Part shown: one piece after another, positions 35,137 through 47,821 of the stretch
How the letters are laid out: each line of letters begins with the position of its first letter
Numbering within the stretch: position 1 is the first letter of the stretch
Assembly (NCBI GenBank): GCA_963971535.1
Contig: OZ020585.1
Coordinates: 155,731,083 to 155,795,082, forward strand
Source of the DNA: Notolepis coatsorum
Taxonomy: Eukaryota; Chordata; Actinopteri; Aulopiformes; Paralepididae
Length of the DNA: 64,000 nucleotides
Reading direction: 5' to 3'
Notes under the pieces: model-generated
Databases searched by the model: none
Told to the model about the DNA's origin: nothing
What the model saw: the letters and a program-made list of their open reading frames with translations, nothing else
Position numbers and translations under genes: made by a program

Positions 35137-35727
35137 AGTGAAGTACACAGAGAATGTGCAAATATACAATAAATTCACCAAACACTACACAAGACCAATG
35201 CTGTAGACTGATGAAAATATAATTTATTTATCTCCATATACCCAAATCAATGATGCAGACTGATGAAAAAAAGATTCTCTCCATATACCCAAATCAATGA
35301 TGCAGACTGATGAAAATATAAATGTTCTCTCCATATAACCAAATCAGTCAACATTTCAACATGGAGAATCACAACAAAACATGTCCCAGTGTTCATGCTA
35401 CTACAGTGTGCATAACACAGTAAGCTCAGCAAATATCAGACAAACATAAAATACTGTATCCAGTACAGGTTAAAATTACAGTAAAACAAAAACAAAAATA
35501 GAAAAAATGTAAATAGAGTACAGAAAATACTAGACATTATCTCTTTGCCTAGCTGGATCTGGCAAGAGATTTTTTTATTGTGATTCTCCATGTTGACATG
35601 TTGACTGATTTGGGTATGTGGAGAGACAATTTATATTTTCATCAGTCTGCATCATTGGTTGTCTTGTGTAGTGTTTGGTGAATGTATTGTATATTTTCAC
35701 GTTCTCCGTGTACAGTACTTCACTCTC
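35137..35727. repeat. Fold-back insert inside the hAT (inverted arms)
   Basis: The left arm (35137-35375: GTGAAGTACACAGAGAATGT ... CATGGAGAATCACAA) is the reverse complement of the right arm (35578-35727: GTGATTCTCCATGTTGACAT ... ACAGTACTTCAC). In the left arm the segment CATATACCCAAATCAATGAT is repeated, so the arms are unequal. The whole is duplicated at about 46605-47195. Confidence 0.8.
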
Positions 35728-36174
35728 CTTCCATTTTGGTTGAAGGCAGGTGAACTCACCTGCTGCATTTTTATAGTGCTTTAAACCTGATTGGTGTATC
35801 TACAATTAAGCAATGGTGTGTTTGTGCATCTGATGGCTGTGTTTAACCAATTGGCTCATATGTGTGGTAATTTGACATTCTATGTGTAATGTAATGCAAG
35901 TGTGTTTAGTGTTTTGCAAATCACTGTGTGTATTGTGTGTGAGGCTGACTTTGTGCTTATAGGGGTGCAAATCTGGGCCTATGTTTTGCTCCTTGAGTGT
36001 AAGGTTTTGATAATTGTGTAATACTTTTGATTTGAGTGTTTATGCTATCGAAGAAAACTGTAAAGACTAGAGATTAACTGTTTATTTCTTTTGTACATAG
36101 GCTGTGCATAATGTTTGTTTGTTTATTTGCTTATGTGAATGATTCTTAACTGTGCTTTTATTTTGTTATTGGTG

Positions 36175-36346
36175 TATATGTGTGTATGTATGTATGTGTG
36201 TATGTATGTGTGTATGTATGTATGTATGTATGTATGTATGTATGTATGTATGTATGTATGTATGTATGTATGTATGTATGTATGTATGTATGTATGTATG
36301 TATGTATGTATGTATGTATGTATGTATGTATGTATGTATGTATGTA
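36175..36346. repeat. (TATG)n microsatellite, copy 1
   Basis: About 170 bp of TATG repeats. The Cys/Met/Tyr/Val open frames are artefacts. It is followed by a LINE tail, ATCTGGCTAAATAAAGGTTAAATAAATAAA. Confidence 0.95.
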
Positions 36347-36882
36347 TATGTATATATATGTATATTTGTACCCTCGTTGGGGCCTCTTGGACCATATCAA
36401 TGTTTTATCTGGCTAAATAAAGGTTAAATAAATAAATAAGAAACTGATGATTTGGTCCTGTTAACTTTGAATTTTCTATGGGGACTGCCTAGATCCCTCT
36501 CATGGACCTGGACCTCACTTTAAAAAACTTGAATCTAGTTCTTCAGTATTCATCTCTAATTACTCTAAAATTGCGTATTTCTGAAGCCCCCAATGTTTTC
36601 TAACCCTAAAAACGCCCCTGGTCCACAACCTTCACTCTGACCACATCACCCCTGTCCTCCACAACCTTCACTCTGACCACATCATCAATTTTTTCATTCA
36701 CCGATTTGTGGACTTTTTTTTTTAGTGTCTTGAAAGGCGCATTATAAATCAAATGCATTATTATTATTATTATTATTATTATCATCCAGGAGGGAAAATA
36801 CACTTTGGATAGTAGGGAATGCATCTCTGCCTGTCCTGGCCAGGAAACACTTTGCAACTGTGATCTCCTCTGGCAGTAGTTG

Positions 36883-38272
36883 TGTTGTGAAGGATCAGAT
36901 TAAACCGAATATATATATTTATTTATGGATATATATTTAATAGTATTTGTATATCGTTTGATATCCCTTGTATATTCCTTGTACATATACACTGAATATC
37001 CCTTTATTCTACTACAGCCCATAATAGTTCATTCTCTTATTGGACAAAAGGACCAGGCGCCAGGGACAAGCCCCTGGCGTTCAAGTTCAAAGGTACCGAC
37101 GAGACATGCCTTTACTAGCCTCAGCTCCGCGCAGGAATACGGCTACCGAAAGCAGAGCGGCACTACTTGTCCACTGTGCATATAAATATGGCGCAAGAAA
37201 TGTAGAATTCCTCTTAGTCCTTTACCCTTCTACCCAACTAAGTAACAAGACGTGAAGCCTCACCCCACGATACCGCGTGCGGTGTAGTACGGCCTGTTTG
37301 GCCTTAGAATAGCAGTGAGACCTCGTGCGAATTAATAGCTGAATTGCCAGAGTTTGGCACCGTATTTCTATTAAGTAATAATAGTCTATTATGTATGGTG
37401 CATCGTTCGGTTAGAGTTCTAAAGTGAGCAGCACCCCCATTGTTTCCTCGCGTTATCTAGAGTCTTAACCAGGCTGGGCAGACCACGCGTGGTGCTTTCA
37501 TCCGAGGAGTTCTGGGCGAGGACGAGTGGACCTGCACATTGGATTACCTACCCCGACGACTGCTGAGCCCTATACGGCATGGAATATCTATTTGCTTTGG
37601 TGCTTTGATTTGTGGAGCGGATAATCGCCAACACCGGTGAGTGTTGGATTTACCCCGAGAGGAGCCAAGGTGAGACGGCGCTCAGACCAGACTGAGGTCG
37701 CCTCGCTTCTTCTTCGTTGTGGACCGACAGCGACAGCTACAGCTATCGTCTACAAGAGAGCCCAAGTGTATTCATCTGTGGATCAAGGTTCCACGGGCAC
37801 TGTTTTCTGTACCTGAATTCTCCCTGGAAATCGTTGACCAGACGGGATACAGCCGACGGCTCTCCTACCCCCCCTACTGGCTTACAACCGGCGGGACCCC
37901 TTCAGTATATTATCCAGCTATAATCATTAAGTGACCATCGCTATAATCCCCTAAGTGCCAGGTTGTATACTTGCTTCCTGTGTAACCAGAGATTGGACAT
38001 TCAGTGTTGATTTGCATACGAGTACTCATTTGCCTTACAAGAGCATTCAATTCAAATCATAAATGTAATAAGTAATTATTATATGTACCCTTTGCTATAT
38101 ATTAAATATTTGACTATTACCTTTGTGTGGACCTGATTTCATATGTGGGAAAGTGTTCATCATACTTAGATATCGTGTACTGTATGGCCAGTAATTAAAG
38201 TACATAAAGCGGTAGTGGTTTAATGATACCATACTTATCAATACAGTCAGGGAATTGTACCCCTCAGTTACA
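36883..38272 (+). repeat. BEL/Pao 5' LTR
   Basis: It starts TGTTGTGAAGGATCAG and ends CCCCTCAGTTACA (TG...CA). It has a TATA-like TATAAATA at 37181-37188. The short open frames inside are not genes. Confidence 0.93.
37181..37188 (+). promoter_or_regulatory. Putative LTR TATA box
   Basis: TATAAATA lies about 300 bp into the LTR; the same motif is at 44573-44580 in the 3' LTR. Assigned by motif only. Confidence 0.4.
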
Positions 38273-38274
38273 AT

Positions 38275-38291
38275 TGGTCCTTCGAGCCGGA
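38275..38291 (+). other. Primer binding site, tRNA-Tyr type
   Basis: TGGTCCTTCGAGCCGGA is complementary to CCA plus the 3' end of eukaryotic tRNA-Tyr (TCCGGCTCGAAGGA). It starts two bases after the LTR end. Confidence 0.82.
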
Positions 38292-38340
38292 GGGTAATCA
38301 GTGTAATATTAATATAGTGGTATTAATATTGAAATGGCCT

Positions 38341-40539
38341 ATGATGAACACTCCACGAAACGGTCCTCCTAAAGTAGAACGCCCGCAACGTAGACGACAG
38401 CCACCTCAGTACTTAGAGGATTACGCTGTCAGTAAACTACCTAGCCTTCTACAAACAGTAAACGCAGTAAAAGTAGAAAGTAAAATTATGTCCAACAACC
38501 CTATCAACCAGGATACCCCGACCACAGAGGCCCTAGTGGGTTCTAATGTAACTGACCAAGCTCACGGTGGGGACCAGGAGGGAACTGACATGACTTTACC
38601 CCCCGCCAATACCGAAGAAGTAGTCCCCCCAGAGCTCCGGGAGGAAGACAACCCTCCAGAGGTGGAACTCTGCACGGAACAAGATGAGGAGAGCGCCGAG
38701 GAGATAGAGCTCCAGGACTCCCCAACGAGTACAGCCAGGAGCGGCTCACCTCTACAAGCGTCTTCCCCCAGCGAGGCGGAGAGGATGCTGTCACAGGCGT
38801 TCCTCGTCAGCCTGACAGCCTCTACCGAACGCGATCGACTCCAGGGTGAACGCGATCGACTTCAGGGTGAACGCGATCGACTCCAAACACAGCAACGGAG
38901 CGAAGAAGAGCACATACGCCTGGAGATGAGACGCCTTCAGACGGAAGAGAATATGGCAAGAGACCGGTCCGACACCCAGCGTGCCGCTGACGGTGCCCAA
39001 AGAGAAGCAGAGCGCGACATCGCTCTCATCCAGCGCGAAGCCGAGCGCGACAGACTACAGGGCGAGCGCGACAGACTACAAGCGCAGCTAATGGAGCAGC
39101 TGATCACCAGGGCAACACCCCCTCCCTCCACAAGGGGTTCCAGAGCCTCGTCAAGACACACGTCAAGGGCACCCTCCCCTAACCGATTAGGCGACCTTGA
39201 ACTCGACCACCAGAGAGAGTCTACACCCCCCTCCGAACTCCTTCCCCGACCGGTCCAAGTGAGACCCAGCTACAAGGAAGGAACGGCGGACACGGCGGAG
39301 AGGCTAAATAAACGACTACAGGATCTAGATGACCTGGCAGAAGAAGAAGAGGGAGAAGAGGAGAGTCAAGCCCGACAGCAGCACATTACTCCACAGGACC
39401 AGGAGGTCCAGTACAGCCCAGGCTATACCCCCGCGGCTCTGCGCTACAGACCCCCGACTCGACTCACGGGTGAGCATGACGCACGACCAGTCCCGAGGAA
39501 TAGCACCTGGACCAGCGGGCCATGGTACCCTGCCAGTACCAGCCCACCGAGAGGCGTAAGAAGAGACTCGCCCAGGAGGCCTCTCTTCCAACGCTCACCG
39601 ATGTGCCAGCCATCCATGGCGTCATACATTGGCACACCAACGTTTCCAGACTTCACCCATGAGAATCGAGCACAGTACACGGAGCTCCGGATGTGCTTAG
39701 AGACAATGATGGTGGATGTCGCTGATGAACGCCACAAGTATGCAATATTATTGAAGCACCTAAAAGTGCCCCGAGCGCACAACATAGCGCTGGCCTATGC
39801 CACCTCTACGACCCCATACACCGCGGCTCTAGCAGCGCTGGACCAGAGATATGGACGTATATGGGATTACGTAATACAGGAGATAAGGCATATTGATCGC
39901 CTACCCCCAGCAACAGACAATCGCTCACTAGACGACCTGTCTATAAAAGTACAATCCCTGGTAGGGATGCTGGGGGCGCAACGAGAAAAGGGTATGCACG
40001 AACTATACGCAAACTCGAACGTCGAGAGGATTTTAGAGAAGCTGCCGCCCGCCCGACAGGAGCGCTTCAGGCGGCAAAGAGACCACCGTGATCCTAACGG
40101 TCCCGAGCCATCCCTCCTAGATTTAGCCGACTTCCTGGCGAGAGAAGTCAGCAGCCTATGGCTGGATACGTTCGTGCGGAGCACGCCAAGCTCCAGAGAG
40201 GGACCTAGGAGAGTAAACGATGGCCGAAGATCGGTGACTGTCATGCACCAATCAGAATCAGTACCGAGCAGCAAGAACCACAGTACCCCCTCGACGAAAG
40301 AGAAGTGGAAGATGGTGTGCCCGTACTGCGAGAAGGAACACTGGTTGTCACAATGTGACCAGTTCAAGAAGATGACCGCTGAAGAAGTAAGTCACTGGAT
40401 AAAGTCCAACAGGCGCTGTTACCGATGTGCGCGCAGTCACACGACAGTAACAAAAGAAAGCCTGCACCATCCAACAGCACAAAGGCAAGTGTTATGTACA
40501 TTGACCCCGCTAGCAGCAGCGGCGCCCAGGTGCTCTTAA
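38341..40539 (+). pseudogene. BEL/Pao gag (DUF1759 type), lacks second zinc knuckle
   Basis: From the ATG at 38341 (MMNTPRNGPPKV) the frame has a proline-rich start (RRRQPPQYLEDYAV) and an acidic linker. A long Arg/Glu-rich coiled coil follows, with RDRLQGE repeats around residues 165-260. Next is the conserved gag core (FPDFTHENRAQYTELRMCLE ... ILLKHLKVPRAHNIALAYAT) and a zinc knuckle CPYCEKEHWLSQC. BEL/Pao gags normally have a second knuckle leading in frame into the protease; here only CYRCARSH remains and the frame then runs to a stop. A small deletion with frameshift near 40430 is likely. Confidence 0.82.
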
Positions 40540-43532
40540 AGGTGGTCCGTGTAACCCTGAGTTACCAAGACAAGATCATGGACACTTACGCCGTCCTTGA
40601 TGACGGGTCAGAGAAGACCCTTCTCCTCACGTCCGCTGCGGCCCAGCTGGGGCTACGGGGGAGCGAGAACCAGATGACTATTGGGACAATAAGACGAGAT
40701 CTAAAGACGATAAAGGGCGAGAATGTCTCCTTCACTATCGCAGCAAGCGGGCAGCCAGAGAGACGGTACAGGATTACTAATGCTTTCACCAGCCAAGAAA
40801 TAGGACTATCGCAGTACACCTACCCCATCGCCAAGCTGATGGAGAAATATGTGCACCTGCGTCAACTTCCTATCCCGCTCATAGACGGCGCCACCCCGAC
40901 CCTGCTGATAGGCTCCGACCATGCAGACCTCATAGTCCCGATAGACCGGGTCCATACAGGACCCAGAGGTTGTCCTGCAGCAGTCGAGACCTGCCTAGGA
41001 TGGACGTTACAAGGCCCCCTCGCCAAGTCTTTTAACCGAACAGCAGCCACTGGCTGCCTCCACTCCAGAGCGACAGAAGGAGACACCACACTCCTGCAGC
41101 ATGTAGAGAGGCTATGGACACTAGAGACAATGCCCTTTAAGAACGAAAAGAAAGACATTCGTTCTAAGGAAGATATCTACGCTATAGCCCTCCTCGAGCA
41201 CGGGACAAAGAGAGTCAACGTCAGCGGAGTGATGAGATACGCAACTCCACTCCTGAGGCGAGAGGGAATGCCCACCTTTCGTGCTACAAAAGAGGCGACG
41301 GAGCGGTATCTATTGAACACAGAGCGGCGCCTAGCCAAAGACCCCGCTCAAGAGGCTGTGTACCGCGCTGAGATTAACAAACCAATCACAGCGGGACACA
41401 TAAAGAAAACTGACTGGCGACGTCGTGCGCTGCTCCGCGCCTCCCTGATCAAAGACGGCTTTGATCTCCGGCAGCAGGCCAGCAGCGACCCCCCAGTATT
41501 GCGCAGCCTCTCCCCCGAGGACAAGGCAGCAGAGGACCCAGCAGCAGATGAAGAGGTCCGACAAAGTGTGACAAATAGTTTCTACGTGGACAACTGTTTA
41601 CAAAGCGTCTCGACGCCAGAAGAAGCCGAGGCTCTCCTACTCAAGCTCCGCGCCTCCCTGATCAAAGGCGGCTTTGATCTCAGGCAGTGGGCCAGCAGCG
41701 ACCCGCAAGTACTGCGCCGCCCCTCCCCCGAGGACAAGGCCGCGAGCAGCGATACTTGGATGGCGACCATCCCAGGAGAAGCCCAAGAAATGACACTAGG
41801 ACTAGTCTGGCGCTTCAAAACAGACTCGCTCCATTATAGACACAAACCCCTGATCAAGGAGCAGGGAAGGTCGACGGCAATACCGACCACCAGACGGAGT
41901 GTATACAGAACACTCGCCAGACAATATGACCCGTTGGGATGTATTCTACCTTACACCACCAGGGCAAAGATGATTGTAAGAGCGCTATGGGACAAAGACC
42001 AGGGCTGGGACGATCCCATACCCGAACACCTTGCATCCACATGGAGAGAGTGGGAGACGGAACTCCGCTCACTCCCCGGTGTTAATATACGCCGCAGCTA
42101 CTTCCCACCCACAGTGAGGCCAGAGACATGCAAGATCGACCTGCACGTATTCAGCGACGCCTCCGAAGTAGCCTACGGTTCGGTGGCTTACTTGCGTGCC
42201 CAAGAGGAGGGAGGAGAAATACATACTGCTTTCATCCTGGCTCGCTCAAGAATAGCCCCACGCAAGCAACAATCTATCCCGCGCCTAGAGCTCTGCGCAG
42301 CCCTAGCAGGAGCGCAGCTCGCCACGTTAATCCAACGTGAACTCACCATTCCGGTGCAAAGAACAATCTTGTGGTCAGACTCCACGACCGTACTCACATG
42401 GATCCGGTCTGATTCGTGCAGATACAAGGTCTTCGTGGGAGTCAGAGTCACCGAGATTCAAGAGTTAACAGAAGTAACCAGCTGGCGGTATATGGACACC
42501 AAACACAACCCAGCTGATGTCATCACCCGGGGAATGTCCCTGGATGACCTCACCCGTCCCAACCTCTACAGTGACGGGCCAGAGTTCCTCAAGCTCCCCG
42601 AAGAAGAGTGGCCTACACCCACCCCACGGGAGGCGAGCAAAGAGGAGGCAGAGAACAAGAAACCTATGTTCTGTGGGTTGACACACACACTCGTCCCCAC
42701 AGACCCGGTTCTAGACGATTGCCTCACCCTAGAGGGTGCGCAGCTAAAGACATTTCTGTGGCACCACCCAGAGGTTCAGCCCACAACTGACATTTCAGCA
42801 GCTGACTACGAAGAAGCAGAACTCCTTCTACTACAACAAGCCCAGAGAGACTCGTTCCCCGATGAGCTAGCTTGTCTACAGGGAGCAAAGCCCGTCCCAT
42901 CAGACAGCAGACTGCTTCACCTGGCCCCCGAGAGCGACGCCCATAATCTCATCAGAGTGGGTGGTCGTCTGCGGAGAGCCCCAGACCTACCGGATGACGT
43001 TAAGTACCCGATAGTCTTGAACAGCCGACACAAGGTCACAGAGCTGATCATAAAGAAATACGACGAGGATGTGCACCACGCAGGGGCAGAGAGAGTCTTC
43101 GCGGAGATCAGACGTCGTTATTGGATACTGCAAGGGAGAGAAGCAGTGCGGCGCTTCCAGCGAACCTGTCTAGACTGCCGTAAGTGGCGCGCGCAGCCCA
43201 GTATACCCCGGATGGCTGACCTACCTCCCTGTCGCCTCCGACTCGGCGACAAGCCCTTTCACTCCACCGGTATGGACTGTTTTGGCCCGCTGTATATAAA
43301 GAGAGGAAGAGGAACCGAGAAGCGGTGGGGTATTGTATTCAAATGCATGACCACCAGAGCGATACATATCGAACTCCTTCCAACCATGAGCACACTCATT
43401 CCTTATGGCCTTCCGAAGATTCACATCACGGAAAGGAAAACCGTCTACATTGTTGTCCGATCACGGGACAAACTTCAAAGGCGGAGAAAGAGAGCTGAGA
43501 GAGAGCTTCCAAGCTATGGGCCCAGAACTTAA
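40425..43532 (+). pseudogene. BEL/Pao pol: protease, truncated RT, RNase H, integrase N-terminal part
   Basis: In order: aspartic protease (DUF1758) with YAVLDDGSEKTLLL; a reverse transcriptase remnant; an RNase H domain with FSDASEVAYG, IPRLELCAAL, LWSDSTTVL and HNPADVITRG (all four acidic positions present); the integrase zinc-binding HH-CC region (DVHHAGAERVFAEIRRRYW, then CLDCRKW); and the first catalytic Asp (TGMDCFGP). The RT keeps the YVDN box at about 41582-41596 but lacks the upstream palm with its first catalytic Asp. In its place is a misplaced copy of the sequence that normally follows YVDN. The frame is lost in the integrase near 43395. It cannot encode an active RT. Confidence 0.85.
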
Positions 43533-44181
43533 GACCCACCTCGCTCCATCCCAGATTGACTTCCAGTTTAATCCCCCGAACGCACCTCACTTCGGTGGAA
43601 CCTGGGAACGAGAAGTACGTTCCATAAAGACAGCCCTGTACGCCGTGCTTGGGGCCCAGACTGTGGCGTAAGAAGTCCTAATGACAGTCCTCACGGAGAT
43701 CGAGGGAGTATTGAACTCAAAGCCCCTCGGTTACGTCTCAAGTGATGTAGCAGATGTCGACCCAGTCACCCCCAACACACTCTTGATGGGGCGGCTGGAC
43801 CCCGCGCTACCACAGACAATGTACAGGCCTGAAGAAGCGAACGGCCGAAGAATGTGGAGGTACAGTCAAGTACTGGCTGATAAGTTTTGGAACAGCTTCC
43901 TACTCCACTACCTACCGTCTCTACAGACCCGCCAGAAGTGGGTAAAAGAGAGAGACAATTTGACAGAAGGAACAGTCGTCATGATCATCGACCAGTCACT
44001 ACCCAGAGCTATGTGGCCGGCTGGCCGCGTAAGCAAAGTGATCACCGGTGCCGATGGAAAGGTCCGAGCAGCTGAAGTGCTCGTCCAAGGACGGACTTAC
44101 ACCCGACCCGTGGCGAGGCTAATAGAACTGCCAAGGCTCCCTGATACTATTGATGACGACCATGACCCTATGACTTTGTGA
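43405..44181 (+). pseudogene. BEL/Pao integrase core and C-terminus, frameshifted, with one nonsense codon
   Basis: In a new frame the integrase resumes with MAFRRFTSRKGKPSTLLSDH (second Asp) and PHFGGTWEREVRSIKTAL (catalytic Glu). It is cut by TAA at 43669-43671 and reopens as VLMTVLTEIEGVLNSKPLGY through VARLIELPRLP to the stop at 44181. The C-terminal DUF5641-like segment (WPAGRVSKVITGADGKVRAA) is intact. Confidence 0.83.
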
Positions 44182-44274
44182 GTTGACTGACCCTTACAGC
44201 GGACATTGAGTAGTGGACAGTGCGGTTAATCTGTCTCTGCTCAGCTAATTAGGTGGGACTAATTAGGGGGCGGC

Positions 44275-45664
44275 TGTTGTGAAGGATCAGATTAAACCGA
44301 ATATATATATTTATTTATGGATATATATTTAATAGTATTTGTATATCGTTTGATATCCCTTGTATATTCCTTGTACATATACACTGAATATCCCTTTATT
44401 CTACTACAGCCCATAATAGTTCATTCTCTTATTGGACAAAAGGACCAGGCGCCAGGGACAAGCCCCTGGCGTTCAAGTTCAAAGGTACCGACGAGACATG
44501 CCTTTACTAGCCTCAGCTCCGCGCAGGAATACGGCTACCGAAAGCAGAGCGGCACTACTTGTCCACTGTGCATATAAATATGGCGCAAGAAATGTAGAAT
44601 TCCTCTTAGTCCTTTACCCTTCTACCCAACTAAGTAACAAGACGTGAAGCCTCACCCCACGATACCGCGTGCGGTGTAGTACGGCCTGTTTGGCCTTAGA
44701 ATAGCAGTGAGACCTCGTGCAAATTAATAGCTGAATTGCCAGAGTTTGGCACCGTATTTCTATTAAGTAATAATAGTCTATTATGTATGGTGCATCGTTC
44801 GGTTAGAGTTCTAAAGTGAGCAGCACCCCCATCGTTTCCTCGCGTTATCTAGAGTCTTAACCAGGCTGGGCAGACCACGCGTGGTGCTTTCATCCGAGGA
44901 GTTCTGGGCGAGGACGAGTGGACCTGCACATTGGATTACCTACCCCGACGACTGCTGAGCCCTATACGGCATGGAATATCTATTTGCTTTGGTGCTTTGA
45001 TTTGTGGAGCGGATAATCGCCAACACCGGTGAGTGTTGGATTTACCCCGAGAGGAGCCAAGGTGAGACGGCGCTCAGACCAGACTGAGGTCGCCTCGCTT
45101 CTTCTTCGTTGTGGACCGACAGCGACAGCTACAGCTATCGTCTACAAGAGAGCCCAAGTGTATTCATCTGTGGATCAAGGTTCCACGGGCACTGTTTTCT
45201 GTACCTGAATTCTCCCTGGAAATCGTTGACCAGACGGGATACAGCCGACGGCTCTCCTACCCCCCCTACTGGCTTACAACCGGCGGGACCCCTTCAGTAT
45301 ATTATCCAGCTATAATCATTAAGTGACCATCGCTATAATCCCCTAAGTGCCAGGTTGTATACTTGCTTCCTGTGTAACCAGAGATTGGACATTCAGTGTT
45401 GATTTGCATACGAGTACTCATTTGCCTTACAAGAGCATTCAATTCAAATCATAAATGTAATAAGTAATTATTATATGTACCCTTTGCTATATATTAAATA
45501 TTTGACTATTACCTTTGTGTGGACCTGATTTCATATGTGGGAAAGTGTTCATCATACTTAGATATCGTGTACTGTATGGCCAGTAATTAAAGTACATAAA
45601 GCGGTAGTGGTTTAATGATACCATACTTATCAATACAGTCAGGGAATTGTACCCCTCAGTTACA
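44275..45664 (+). repeat. BEL/Pao 3' LTR
   Basis: It has the same length (1,390 bp) and ends as the 5' LTR. I noted two substitutions relative to it: GTGCGAATT versus GTGCAAATT (near 44720) and CCCATTG versus CCCATCG (near 44830). Confidence 0.93.
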
Positions 45665-47642
45665 AGTTGGATATTGTAATGTGTGGCGAGGGGTTGCAGC
45701 AATTCCACTGAGAGAAACTGGTCTGAGGCTGGATAACATGCCTGTATGCCTCTCATACGTTGTTCTCCAACTCATGAGAACCTGCTCTCAAGCTCTTGCA
45801 GCATCCTGTCGAGGACTGGATAGAATAGTCTCTGTCTCAGCTGATCTCCATGAGGTCTGAGCTTGTGCCACAAGATGACTCAACTACATACTCGTCCATC
45901 CTTTTCTGCTTCCTCCTTTGGCTGGTAGTATGTTCCTCAATCCCAAGGCCATTACATATGGCCTTTGTCCTGTCATAGATGTCCACTGCCATCTCTGAGG
46001 TGTGATAACCTTTGAGTGTGTCCTGCACTGTGCTTTTAAATAGTACAGATAAGATGTGCACTTTAACGCAGCAGCACCTGGAGCCATCCATACCCATGTC
46101 CAGTGTCCACTGACAAAGACATGCTCATGATACTGTGATAAACTATAATAAGCTTTAATCGAACCCTATTTCCTCGGATAGTCCGGTTGGTTTGGGGTGG
46201 TGTGAAAGCTCATTCACTCTTGCAAGTGAACCCTGCTGCGGTTCATTTGAGATGTGAATGCAAAGCGGACCAAAGGCAGGAAAAGACCCCAAAATCTAAT
46301 CTAAGAATACTGAAACATTATGTATATAATTTTTTCGATTGCTTAAGCACGATTTTGAAAATAGGGCCCGGTGTTTCAAAACACTACACACAATTAGTAC
46401 AACCACACACACAATTATCAGAACACCTCCGATCCTTTGCTAAATTAAACACAAACTATACACTAATTTATAAAAAACTACATTTTGTTACCATATGAAA
46501 CACACGTTTCATATGACTTAATTCTGTTTGAACCAGTTACACACTGCTGTGCTTAACCTAAAACACATTTAGCAATTCTACTTCTCAGTGATTAGAGTAC
46601 TGTAAGTGAAGTACACAGAGAATGTGCAAATATACAATAAATTCACCAAACACTACACAAGACCAATGCTGTAGACTGATGAAAATATAATTTATTTATC
46701 TCCATATACCCAAATCAATGATGCAGACTGATGAAAAAAAGATTCTCTCCATATACCCAAATCAATGATGCAGACTGATGAAAATATAAATGTTCTCTCC
46801 ATATAACCAAATCAGTCAACATTTCAACATGGAGAATCACAACAAAACATGTCCCAGTGTTCATGCTACTACAGTGTGCATAACACAGTAAGCTCAGCAA
46901 ATATCAGACAAACATAAAATACTGTATCCAGTACAGGTTAAAATTACAGTAAAACAAAAACAAAAATAGAAAAAATGTAAATAGAGTACAGAAAATACTA
47001 GACATTATCTCTTTGCCTAGCTGGATCTGGCAAGAGATTTTTTTATTGTGATTCTCCATGTTGACATGTTGACTGATTTGGGTATGTGGAGAGACAATTT
47101 ATATTTTCATCAGTCTGCATCATTGGTTGTCTTGTGTAGTGTTTGGTGAATGTATTGTATATTTTCACGTTCTCCGTGTACAGTACTTCACTCTCCTTCC
47201 ATTTTGGTTGAAGGCAGGTGAACTCACCTGCTGCATTTTTATAGTGCTTTAAACCTGATTGGTGTATCTACAATTAAGCAATGGTGTGTTTGTGCATCTG
47301 ATGGCTGTGTTTAACCAATTGGCTCATATGTGTGGTAATTTGACATTCTATGTGTAATGTAATGCAAGTGTGTTTAGTGTTTTGCAAATCACTGTGTGTA
47401 TTGTGTGTGAGGCTGACTTTGTGCTTATAGGGGTGCAAATCTGGGCCTATGTTTTGCTCCTTGAGTGTAAGGTTTTGATAATTGTGTAATACTTTTGATT
47501 TGAGTGTTTATGCTATCGAAGAAAACTGTAAAGACTAGAGATTAACTGTTTATTTCTTTTGTACATAGGCTGTGCATAATGTTTGTTTGTTTATTTGCTT
47601 ATGTGAATGATTCTTAACTGTGCTTTTATTTTGTTATTGGTG

Positions 47643-47821
47643 TATATGTGTGTATGTATGTATGTGTGTATGTATGTGTGTATGTATGTATGTATGTATG
47701 TATGTATGTATGTATGTATGTATGTATGTATGTATGTATGTATGTATGTATGTATGTATGTATGTATGTATGTATGTATGTATGTATGTATGTATGTATG
47801 TATGTATGTATGTATGTATGT
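47643..47821. repeat. (TATG)n microsatellite, copy 2
   Basis: It is the duplicate of 36175-36346, with a slightly different length and a different 3' edge. Confidence 0.95.

Larger units (their letters stand above)
33796..36620 (-). mobile_element. hAT transposon, copy 1 (2,825 bp), 8-bp TSD
   Basis: The ends are CAGTGGCGTCGTTAGCCCTG and, read from the other side, CAGGGGCGTTTTTAGGGTTA. The TSD is GTCCACAA (33788-33795 and 36621-36628), taken from the minisatellite it entered. It carries a decayed minus-strand transposase C-terminus (34105-34629), an L2-type tail (34040-34100), a fold-back insert (35137-35727), a (TATG)n tract and a LINE tail. It is fully contained in the intron 33280-49513. 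Confidence 0.88.
34003..36686. repeat. 2,684-bp unit of a tandem duplication
   Basis: The segment 34003-36686 is repeated from 36687 onward with only scattered substitutions. The junction joins minisatellite (ACCACATCATC) to the internal hAT sequence AATTTTTTCATTCACCG. Copy 2 is interrupted by the BEL element and resumes at 45665. Confidence 0.88.
36883..45664 (+). mobile_element. BEL/Pao LTR retrotransposon, 8,782 bp, 5-bp TSD
   Basis: It has two 1,390-bp LTRs, a 17-nt tRNA-Tyr primer binding site, gag and pol in the BEL/Pao order (gag, DUF1758 protease, RT, RNase H, integrase) and a 10-base purine-rich tract AGGGGGCGGC before the 3' LTR. The TSD is AGTTG (36878-36882 and 45665-45669). The two LTRs differ at only two positions that I found, so the insertion is recent. 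Nevertheless the coding region has a gag-pol frame break, a deleted RT palm, an integrase frameshift and a nonsense codon, so the element was probably copied in trans in a defective state. Confidence 0.93.

Noticed and set aside
36123-36427. Cys-Met-Tyr-Val and His-Thr-Tyr-Ile frames, repeated at 47591-47899
   Set aside because: They come from (TATG)n microsatellites.
37717-37934. Small open frames inside the BEL LTRs (duplicated at 45109-45326)
   Set aside because: They are short, in non-coding LTR sequence, with no homology.
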